Source: H111-94 sp034436045
GTDB lineage: Bacteria > Chloroflexota > Ktedonobacteria > Ktedonobacterales > Ktedonobacteraceae
Length of the DNA: 5,605 bases
Reading direction: 5' to 3'
Assembly: GCA_034436045.1 (NCBI GenBank)
Contig: DAOTVZ010000154.1
Span: 1-5,605, forward strand
In this document: positions 1 through 5,003 of the stretch, piece after piece
Layout of the letters: each line of letters begins with the position of its first letter
Numbering within the stretch: the first letter of the stretch is position 1
Notes under the pieces: generated by a model
What the model was told of the DNA's origin: nothing
Databases searched by the model: none
The model's input: only the letters and a program-made list of their open reading frames with translations
Program-made: the position numbers and the translations under genes

Positions 1-425
1 CCTCGGACGATAAGACGGTGCAGGTCTGGCACGCTGTCACCGGTCAGCAGTTGCTGGTTCTGCGTGGTCACAGCAAGGCGGTGATCGCCGTCGCGTGGTC
101 GCCGGATGGTACCCGTCTTGCCTCCGCTTCGGATGATAAGACCGTGCGTCTCTGGCATGCCATCACAGGTCAACTCTTAGCCACCTACACGCGCCACAGC
201 GACGAGGTCTGGTCGGTGGCCTGGTCGCCCGATGGTACCCATCTTGCCTCCGCCTCGCGCGACAAAACAGTGCATATCTGGGACAGTACCGGTACACGCA
301 CACGATATATCTATCGCGCTCACGCAAGCGAGGTCAATGCGGTCGCGTGGTCGCCGGATGGTACCCGTCTTGCCTCCGCTGCCTGGGATAACAGCGTACA
401 TATCTGGCAGGTATCAACGCGATAA
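1..425 (+). CDS. WD40-repeat beta-propeller protein, C-terminal fragment
   Basis: The 5' end lies outside the window; the first whole codon is at base 3 and the gene stops with TAA at 423-425. Three complete WD40 units are visible, starting at the GH/RH/AH dipeptides at 66, 192 and 318, preceded by the end of another. Each unit is 42 residues (126 bp) and carries the signature AWSPDGT-LASA-D-V-W, with W-H or W-D at its end. The protein ends a few residues after the last W, as expected for the last blade of a propeller. WD40 propellers are protein-interaction scaffolds; in bacteria they are often fused to protein kinase, NACHT/AAA or caspase-like domains, but no such part is visible here. The GTG at 18 is internal, not a start, because the repeat continues upstream of it. 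The blades are very alike at DNA level, pointing to recent internal duplication or conversion. The family call is secure; the full architecture and role are unknown. Confidence 0.93.
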   Translation, partial: SDDKTVQVWHAVTGQQLLVLRGHSKAVIAVAWSPDGTRLASASDDKTVRLWHAITGQLLATYTRHSDEVWSVAWSPDGTHLASASRDKTVHIWDSTGTRTRYIYRAHASEVNAVAWSPDGTRLASAAWDNSVHIWQVSTR

Positions 426-429
426 CCGA

Positions 430-563
430 CCGTAGGGGCGTGATGGAGCACGCCCAGGGAATGCAAGAACCATCGAAGAGAGAGCAGGGCGTGATGGAGC
501 ACGCCCAGGGAACGCAAGAACCATCGAAGAGAGAGCAGGGCGTGATGAATCACGCCCCTACGG
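430..563. repeat. Composite palindromic/tandem repeat between convergent genes
   Basis: A perfect 15-nt inverted repeat brackets the block: CCGTAGGGGCGTGAT at 430-444 and its reverse complement at 549-563. Inside are two 51-bp tandem units, 436-486 and 487-537, which differ at one base (T462 versus C513), followed by a 20-nt partial third unit at 538-557. Each unit begins with a small palindrome, a GGGCGTG stem pairing with CACGCCC. The block fills nearly all the space between the WD40 stop (425) and the membrane-protein stop (550-552) and overlaps the end of the latter. The ends match the CGCCCCTAC end of the element inside ddl at 3672-3680. It looks like a non-autonomous interspersed element that has expanded in tandem; copy number elsewhere in the genome cannot be seen. 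Confidence 0.85.
538..557. terminator. Perfect hairpin, possible bidirectional terminator
   Basis: GGGCGTGAT (538-546) pairs perfectly with ATCACGCCC (549-557) around a two-base GA centre, giving a GC-rich 9-bp stem. It lies between convergent genes, where a shared terminator is expected. No run of T follows on either strand, so it is not a canonical intrinsic terminator; it may only block or stabilise transcript ends. On the - strand it overlaps the stop codon of the membrane protein. The hairpin is certain; the function is a guess. Confidence 0.35.
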
Positions 564-1104
564 ACTTCTGTTCAAATACCTCGCGGGGTGGGGCCAGACG
601 GCGGAAGAGGGCATAGCCTGCGTAGAACATCACTACCCACAACACGGCATCCAGTGGCCAGGCAAGCCAGCTATCCGGCACGCTATAGGCCGAGTTTGTT
701 AGCCAGCCGGACAGGTCGCGCACGATACCGAAAAGCGGAATGCCGATCAGAAACAGTAGTGCCAGCCAGTGTTTGTCCCTTCGTTGAGAAGGGCCAGGCA
801 TCGTGGATGCGGTTGAGGCACGCCAGAAGCGCCAGATCAGCAGGTAGCCCAGGCTGCCGTAGATCAAGAATGGTGTAATATAAAATGGGATAGGCAGGTG
901 CAAGATCAGCCCGTTCAGGCTATAATGCCACCAGTGGAAGTAATAAGCGACCAGGTCGCCCAGCATGTTGATGAGTGCCATCACCAGCCCTCCCAGCAGC
1001 GAGGCTTGCAGCACCTGGCGCGGGGCATGGATGAACAAGATGACGGCAAGATAGAAAACAATGATAAATGGCACGACCAGTGTCAGAAAGCCCGTTATCT
1101 CCAT
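550..1104 (-). CDS. Five-helix integral membrane protein of unknown function
   Basis: The 184-residue product is strongly hydrophobic, with likely membrane segments near residues 5-25, 33-56, 72-92, 112-130 and 147-167. A charged, Ser/Pro-rich loop (about 95-111) separates helices 3 and 4. Aromatic and His-rich residues (YYFHWWHY at 54-61) follow helix 2, and LPIPFYITPF at 70-79 leads into helix 3. I do not recognise the family. No signal peptide with a cleavage site or catalytic motif is evident. The start is ATG at 1102-1104. The purine-rich AAAAGGA on the - strand (about 1118-1124) lies some 13 bases upstream, far for a ribosome site, so the start is probable but not firm. The last codons (Val-Gly-Ala-stop) are written by the end of the palindromic repeat, so the C-terminus may have been altered by its insertion. 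It is divergent from nadE and convergent with the WD40 gene. Confidence 0.75.
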   Translation of the reverse strand: MEITGFLTLVVPFIIVFYLAVILFIHAPRQVLQASLLGGLVMALINMLGDLVAYYFHWWHYSLNGLILHLPIPFYITPFLIYGSLGYLLIWRFWRASTASTMPGPSQRRDKHWLALLFLIGIPLFGIVRDLSGWLTNSAYSVPDSWLAWPLDAVLWVVMFYAGYALFRRLAPPREVFEQKSVGA

Positions 1105-1203
1105 GTCTTTTATTTAGTCCTTTTATTCTTTTCTTATCTTATCTTTTAATCTCTTACGAGATAAGGTTACTGCCCTGTACAGAAATAGGAGAGGCTAACT
1201 ACC
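1105..1203. promoter_or_regulatory. Divergent intergenic region, T-rich on the + strand
   Basis: These 99 bases separate the - strand membrane protein from nadE and must hold the nadE promoter unless transcription enters from far upstream. Bases 1107-1150 are almost all T and C on the + strand, with repeated TTATCTTATCTTTT-like words. A small hairpin, ATCTC (1149-1153) with GAGAT (1158-1162), follows. I could not pick convincing -35/-10 pairs on either strand. Confidence 0.4.
1188..1194 (+). promoter_or_regulatory. Ribosome binding site of nadE
   Basis: GGAGAGG lies 9 bases before ATG 1204, close to ideal spacing. It supports that start, which also places the nitrilase-domain beginning (VALAQINVTVGD) at the usual distance from the N-terminus. 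Confidence 0.75.
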
Positions 1204-2967
1204 ATGAATATCATACCGCTTCGTGTCGCCCTGGCGCAAATCAATGTTACCGTCGGCGACCTGGAAGGCAATACCAGCAAGATACTCACCTTCATGCAGC
1301 AGGCGCATGAAGCGGGGGCGCATATCGTGTGTTTCCCCGAACTGGCCCTGACCGGCTATCCGCCCGAAGACCTGCTGCTCAAACCCGGTTTCATTGCTGC
1401 TAACCTGCGGCGACTCGACGAACTGGTGGCCGCCAGCCGTGACCTGCCCGGTTTGATGAGCGTGGTCGGCTTTGTAGACCGCGAGGATGATATTTTCAAC
1501 GCCGCTGCCCTCATCTACGAAGGGCGTCTCGTGGGTGTCTATCATAAACATTACCTGCCTAACTACGGAGTCTTTGATGAGAAGCGCTATTTCCAGGCCG
1601 GTCAGCAGGCTCCACTCTTCTTGCTGCACGATGTTCATATTGGCGTCAATATCTGTGAAGATATCTGGTACCCGACCGGCCCGCTAACGCAGCAGGCGCA
1701 GGCGGGGGCCGAGGTTATTATCAATATCAACAGTTCACCCTATCACGCCGGTAAAAGGCATGCGCGTGAGCAGATGATTGCCACCCGTGCCGCCGACAAC
1801 GCCGTGATTGTGGTCTATGTCAACCTGGTTGGCGGGCAGGACGAACTGGTCTTTGACGGTGCTAGCATGGTCTTTAACGAGCAAGGCACGCTCATTGCAC
1901 GCGCCAGGCAGTTTGAGGAAGAGCTGCTGATCGTAGACCTGGATACCGCCTCGGTCTTTCGCTCACGCCTGCACGACCCACGCCGCCGCCTGGAACGCTG
2001 GCAGCTGCGCCACGAAGAGGTGCCGCTCATCAGTGTGGACTTGCGCCCGCTCACGCCGCCGCGTTCCAACAATCACGTGCGCCTCGGCGCGCCGCAACAC
2101 ATCGAAGCGAGCATGGATCGCTTGCAGGAGATCTATGCCGCTCTCGTTTTGGGCACGCGCGACTATGTGCGCAAGTGTGGTTTTAAAAAGGTCATTATCG
2201 GTCTCTCCGGCGGCATCGACTCCTCGCTGGTAGCCACCATCGCCGTCGATGCACTCGGAGCCGAGAACGTACTGGGCGTCTCCATGCCCTCCAGTTACTC
2301 ATCTGAGGGCAGCAAGACCGACGCGCAGCAACTGGCCGAGAATCTCGGCATCCAGTACCTGACCATTCCTATCGAGGATGTCTTCCGTCTTTCGCTCAAG
2401 GCCATGCGCCCCGCACTCGGCGACGAATATCCCGGTCTGGCGGCGGAGAACCTGCAAGCGCGCATTCGCGGCAATATTCTCATGACTATCTCCAACTGGT
2501 CCGGTGCGCTGGTGCTGACTACCGGCAACAAGTCCGAGACAGCAACAGGCTATTGCACGCTCTATGGCGACATGGCCGGTGGTTTCGCTGTCCTCAAGGA
2601 TGTGCTAAAGACGCTGGTCTATGACCTGTGCCGCTATCGTAACAGCCTCGGCCCCAAGCCGGTCATTCCGCAGGCCGTCATCGACAAGCCGCCCTCCGCC
2701 GAACTGCGCCCCAACCAGAAGGATACCGATAGCCTGCCGCCCTATGAAATTCTCGACCCCATTCTCAAAGCCTATGTCGAGGATGATCGCAGCTTCGAGG
2801 AATTGCTGGCCATGGGCTTCGACCGCGCCGTCGTCGAGCGCGTCATGCGGCTGGTGGACATCAACGAGTATAAGCGACGGCAGGCTGCGCCTGGCATCAA
2901 GATCACGCCGCGTGCCTTCGGGCGTGATCGCCGCTTGCCTATCGTCAATCGTTACCGTGATATGTGA
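1204..2967 (+). CDS. nadE: Glutamine-dependent NAD+ synthetase
   Basis: The 587-residue enzyme makes NAD+ by amidating nicotinic acid adenine dinucleotide in the cytoplasm, using ATP and ammonia released from glutamine. The N-terminal nitrilase-type glutaminase (about 1-270) shows the catalytic triad by motif: E46 in CFPELALTGY, K115 in YHKHYLPNY and C151 in VNICEDIW. The C-terminal synthetase domain (about 300-587) has the ATP pyrophosphatase loop GLSGGIDSS (333-341), LTTGNKSE (438-445) for the second substrate region, and the family-typical ELRPNQKDTDSLPPY and FGRDRRLPI near the end. All key residues are present and the length fits the bacterial two-domain form that needs no separate glutaminase subunit. 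It heads a + strand cluster; its TGA is one base before the ATG of the next gene, so translation is probably coupled. Long open frames on the opposite strand over it are shadows. Confidence 0.97.
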   Translation: MNIIPLRVALAQINVTVGDLEGNTSKILTFMQQAHEAGAHIVCFPELALTGYPPEDLLLKPGFIAANLRRLDELVAASRDLPGLMSVVGFVDREDDIFNAAALIYEGRLVGVYHKHYLPNYGVFDEKRYFQAGQQAPLFLLHDVHIGVNICEDIWYPTGPLTQQAQAGAEVIININSSPYHAGKRHAREQMIATRAADNAVIVVYVNLVGGQDELVFDGASMVFNEQGTLIARARQFEEELLIVDLDTASVFRSRLHDPRRRLERWQLRHEEVPLISVDLRPLTPPRSNNHVRLGAPQHIEASMDRLQEIYAALVLGTRDYVRKCGFKKVIIGLSGGIDSSLVATIAVDALGAENVLGVSMPSSYSSEGSKTDAQQLAENLGIQYLTIPIEDVFRLSLKAMRPALGDEYPGLAAENLQARIRGNILMTISNWSGALVLTTGNKSETATGYCTLYGDMAGGFAVLKDVLKTLVYDLCRYRNSLGPKPVIPQAVIDKPPSAELRPNQKDTDSLPPYEILDPILKAYVEDDRSFEELLAMGFDRAVVERVMRLVDINEYKRRQAAPGIKITPRAFGRDRRLPIVNRYRDM

Positions 2968-2968
2968 T

Positions 2969-3391
2969 ATGGCCTGTATTCTTTTGCTGCGGCACAACGG
3001 CGTACCCAATATCATGCGCGTCATCAGTCGGCGTTTTATCAACCCGCCGGTGCTGCGCTGGGCCGGAAAACGCTGTAGTCCCCACGCGGTCATTTATCAC
3101 GTGGGACGCCGCTCCGGTCGGCTGTATCGCACGCCCGTCGTGGCGCTACCGACTGCCGGTGGCTTCATCATTACACTGACTTATGGTACCAAAACCGACT
3201 GGTATCGCAATATGCAAGCCATGCCGCAGACTCGCCTACGCTGGCATGGTCGGGACTACATGGTGACGGCACCGGAAATCGTTGATGCACAAAGGGCGGC
3301 GACAGTCTTGCCGCCCCTGATGCGCTTTTTAACGTGGTTGATTGGCATACGAACATATATTGAAGTTAAGAGGTTAAACGTTTATAGATGA
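2969..3391 (+). CDS. Deazaflavin (F420)-dependent nitroreductase-family protein
   Basis: The 140-residue product resembles the Ddn-type family of split-barrel proteins, many of which bind cofactor F420 and reduce small molecules. The family signature is GRRSGRLYRTPVVAL (46-60), then GGFIITLTYGTKTDWYRNM (64-82), where F420-family members have a similar G-TDW-RN stretch, and RLRWHGRDYMVT (89-100). It ends shortly after the usual hydrophobic C-terminal segment. The start ATG 2969 is one base after the nadE stop and has no clear ribosome site, suggesting coupling; ATG 3014 (125 residues) is a realistic alternative, also without a site. Upstream in-frame open sequence inside nadE is Ser/Arg-rich and unlike a protein, so it is excluded. 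The physiological substrate cannot be told, and use of F420 rather than a flavin is inferred from the family. It lies 18 bases before ddl, probably in the same operon. Confidence 0.85.
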   Translation: MACILLLRHNGVPNIMRVISRRFINPPVLRWAGKRCSPHAVIYHVGRRSGRLYRTPVVALPTAGGFIITLTYGTKTDWYRNMQAMPQTRLRWHGRDYMVTAPEIVDAQRAATVLPPLMRFLTWLIGIRTYIEVKRLNVYR

Positions 3392-3395
3392 TCTT

Positions 3396-3402
3396 GAAGG
3401 AG
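3396..3402 (+). promoter_or_regulatory. Ribosome binding site fixing the GTG start of ddl
   Basis: GAAGGAG ends 7 bases before GTG 3410. The overlapping ATG at 3408 reads ATG-TGG-TAG and stops at once, so this strong site must serve the GTG start two bases later. Confidence 0.85.
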
Positions 3403-3409
3403 AAAACAT

Positions 3410-4621
3410 GTGGTAGAAAAGCAACAAAAAAGAAAGATACGGGTGGGACTTATTTTTGGCGGGCGTTCCGGCGAACACGATGTCTCGCTGGCCTCTGCGC
3501 AGTCCGTGATGGCGAATCTGGACAAGGAAAAATATGAGGTGGTGCCTATCGGCATCACGCAGCAGGGCACATGGCTGCTCGGCACGGAACCGACAAAACT
3601 GATTGAGGCCCGTCAACGGGGGGATAGTGAGGAAGTGGTGCAGAGCGAGGAAGCAAGGCGACCGCAAGGGTCGCCCCTACCATCTACGGGTAGTATAGAG
3701 GCGACCACAAAGGGCCTCTCTGTTCCCGTGCCCGTAACGCTGACCGGCGATCCCACCTTGCGCCGCCTTGTGTCGTTGCATAGCGATGAAGCACTGGGCG
3801 AGAATGCCATCATCGACGTTATTTTTCCGGTGCTGCACGGCACTTACGGAGAGGATGGCACGCTCCAGGGCCTGTTGGAGATGGCGAATGTGCCCTATGT
3901 CGGTTGCGGCGTGCTGGGCGCGGCCCTCGGCATGGACAAAGAGAAGATGAAGATGATCTTTCAAGCCGTCGGTCTGCCCATCTGTGACTATCTGGTCTAT
4001 CGCCGCAGCGAGTGGGAGCGTGCGCAGGAAAGTATTCTGGACGCTATCGAGCAACGCCTGGGCTACCCGAACTTTGTCAAACCGGCCAACCTCGGTTCCA
4101 GCGTGGGCATTAACAAGGCGCACGACCGCACCGAACTTGTGCAGGCCATGAATGTTGCCGCCGGGTATGATCGCAAAATTGTGATCGAAAAGGGCCTCAA
4201 CTGCCGCGAATTGGAATGCGCCGTGCTGGGCAACGATGAACCCATCGCCTCGGTGGTCGGCGAGGTTATCGCCAGCAACGAGTTCTACGACTATGATGCC
4301 AAGTACCTTGATAATAAGTCGCAGACCATCATTCCTGCCGATCTGCCACGTGAGACCGCCGAGGAGATTCGTCGTCAGGCCGTCAAAGCTTTTCTCGCCC
4401 TCGATCTGAGTGGCCTCGCGCGCGTCGATTTCTTCCTGGAACGCGCGACGGGCCAGGTCTATATTAACGAGGTCAATACCATGCCCGGCTTCACGCAGAT
4501 CAGCATGTACCCCAAGCTCTGGGAAGCCAGCGGTATTCCTTATAAAGAGTTGCTGGACCGTCTAATCGAACTCGGCATCGAGCGTTACGAGGATAAGCAG
4601 CGCAATCGCACCGCGCGCTAA
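3410..4621 (+). CDS. ddl: D-alanine--D-alanine ligase with an extended linker
   Basis: This cytoplasmic ATP-grasp enzyme joins two D-alanines for peptidoglycan precursors. Motifs in order: GGRSGEHDVSL (17-27, E22 matching the catalytic Glu), HGTYGEDG (143-150), KPANLGSSVGI (224-234), EKGLNCRELEC (260-270), YDYDAKY (293-299, Y299 matching the Tyr typical of D-Ala rather than D-lactate ligases), ARVDFF (337-342) and INEVNTMPGF (352-361). D340, E354 and N356 are the expected metal and substrate ligands. All key residues are present, so it should be active. At 403 residues it is about 40 longer than usual; the excess is in the linker between W55 and DVIFP (136-140), which is low in complexity and includes a palindromic DNA element coding for about residues 83-102. 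The start is GTG 3410, backed by GAAGGAG. It is the last gene of the nadE cluster. Confidence 0.96.
   Translation: MVEKQQKRKIRVGLIFGGRSGEHDVSLASAQSVMANLDKEKYEVVPIGITQQGTWLLGTEPTKLIEARQRGDSEEVVQSEEARRPQGSPLPSTGSIEATTKGLSVPVPVTLTGDPTLRRLVSLHSDEALGENAIIDVIFPVLHGTYGEDGTLQGLLEMANVPYVGCGVLGAALGMDKEKMKMIFQAVGLPICDYLVYRRSEWERAQESILDAIEQRLGYPNFVKPANLGSSVGINKAHDRTELVQAMNVAAGYDRKIVIEKGLNCRELECAVLGNDEPIASVVGEVIASNEFYDYDAKYLDNKSQTIIPADLPRETAEEIRRQAVKAFLALDLSGLARVDFFLERATGQVYINEVNTMPGFTQISMYPKLWEASGIPYKELLDRLIELGIERYEDKQRNRTAR
3657..3718 (+). repeat. Palindromic element in frame within ddl
   Basis: GGCGACC (3657-3663) pairs with GGTCGCC (3669-3675) around GCAAG, and the arm continues into CCCTAC, ending at 3680. 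A degenerate second copy, GGCGACCACAAAGGGCCTC, starts at 3699. The 18 bases between them contain CTACGGGTAG, itself an imperfect palindrome. The 9-nt end CGCCCCTAC (3672-3680) is the same as at 553-561, and as the reverse complement at 432-440. The reading frame stays open, coding a stretch rich in Pro, Ser, Thr and Gly (RRPQGSPLPSTG and onward). The palindrome is seen directly; its status as a mobile or interspersed element is inferred from the shared end. Confidence 0.7.
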
Positions 4622-4629
4622 CCAATGTA

Positions 4630-4685
4630 AAACCGGTAATCCCGCAGAGACATGATTGATCGAATTTCTATGAGATTACCGGTTT
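4630..4685. terminator. Long-loop inverted repeat after ddl, possible terminator
   Basis: AAACCGGTAATC (4630-4641) and GATTACCGGTTT (4674-4685) are a perfect 12-bp inverted repeat separated by 32 bases, starting 9 bases after the ddl stop. Its position fits a transcription end for the nadE-ddl unit. Only TTTCTT follows the stem and the loop is long, so it is not a textbook intrinsic terminator. A DNA-binding site or processed RNA hairpin are alternatives. Confidence 0.45.
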
Positions 4686-4839
4686 CTTCGGAAAATTATC
4701 AATCTGCTGTAGTCTATGAAGCTTGTCAAATGTGTTGTAGATCAATGTAGTATCGAAATCACTTTTTTTACGTAAAGATCATGATTCACGAGGTCGGTTG
4801 GGATCAATCTCTGCTCCTATACCGGCCTGCAATTGCTAT

Positions 4840-4868
4840 TTGTACTGAGCGGATAATCAGAGTATAAT
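4840..4868 (+). promoter_or_regulatory. Candidate sigma-70-type promoter for the RNase D gene
   Basis: A perfect -10 box TATAAT (4863-4868) lies 17 bases after TTGTAC (4840-4845), a weak -35 matching the first three bases of TTGACA. Transcription would begin near 4875 and leave a leader of about 130 bases before TTG 5004. Confidence 0.5.
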
Positions 4869-4939
4869 ACTGAAAGGCTATGTTTGTGTCTTTTTATAAC
4901 GAGGCCAATCTCTTCTGCCGATCCGTTTATGCAAAAATC

Positions 4940-4948
4940 TGGTATGCT
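4940..4948 (+). promoter_or_regulatory. Candidate extended -10 promoter element
   Basis: TGGTATGCT fits the extended -10 form TG-n-TATnnT, with TATGCT at 4943-4948. No convincing -35 is present. It would give a short leader of roughly 50 bases to TTG 5004 and may be an alternative to the promoter at 4840. Confidence 0.3.
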
Positions 4949-4994
4949 AAAGCGGCCTTAATGCTATTGTAGTGTTGCAATTAGAACAGAAAAA

Positions 4995-4999
4995 GAGGG
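4995..4999 (+). promoter_or_regulatory. Ribosome binding site suggesting a TTG start
   Basis: GAGGG ends 4 bases before TTG 5004, a short but workable spacing. The frame is closed by TAA at 4959-4961 and has no ATG or GTG between that stop and the exonuclease domain, so TTG 5004 is the best available start. Confidence 0.5.
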
Positions 5000-5003
5000 T
5001 TCT

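Larger units (their letters stand above)
4686..5003. other. Non-coding leader upstream of the RNase D gene
   Basis: This stretch is visibly AT-richer than the flanking genes and has no open frame with coding character on either strand. It holds promoter-like elements (4840-4868 and 4940-4948), three TGTAG words (4708, 4736 and 4746, the last two ten bases apart), a seven-T run (4763-4769) and the small palindrome ATCATGAT (4778-4785). I found no tRNA-like fold, riboswitch core or repeat array. Confidence 0.6.

Noticed and set aside
320..553. A - strand open frame of 77 codons across the tandem repeat
   Set aside because: It is repetitive only because the DNA is, overlaps the WD40 gene antisense, and has no ribosome site or recognisable domain.
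436..557. CRISPR-like repeated palindromes
   Set aside because: The 51-bp units repeat as a whole, including the stretch between palindromes, so there are no unique spacers, and no cas gene is present.
1195..1638. A 147-codon antisense open frame over the start of nadE
   Set aside because: The + strand has intact catalytic nitrilase motifs over the same bases and the antisense product resembles nothing; it is a shadow of a GC-rich gene.
2621..2968. A longer N-terminus for the nitroreductase-family protein, starting inside nadE
   Set aside because: The extension is Ser/Arg/Pro-rich out-of-frame reading of conserved nadE sequence, and would more than double the expected upstream length for the family.
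3294..3316. Hairpin GGGCGGC/GCCGCCC followed by a T run inside the nitroreductase-family gene, as a terminator or third palindromic element
   Set aside because: It is within coding sequence, the T run is about 9 bases beyond the stem, and it lacks the CCCTAC end; GC-rich coding sequence often forms such stems.
4691..5003. A tRNA, riboswitch or small protein gene in the long leader
   Set aside because: No T-loop-like motif in a cloverleaf context, no riboswitch core I recognise, and no open frame with a ribosome site apart from the RNase D start.
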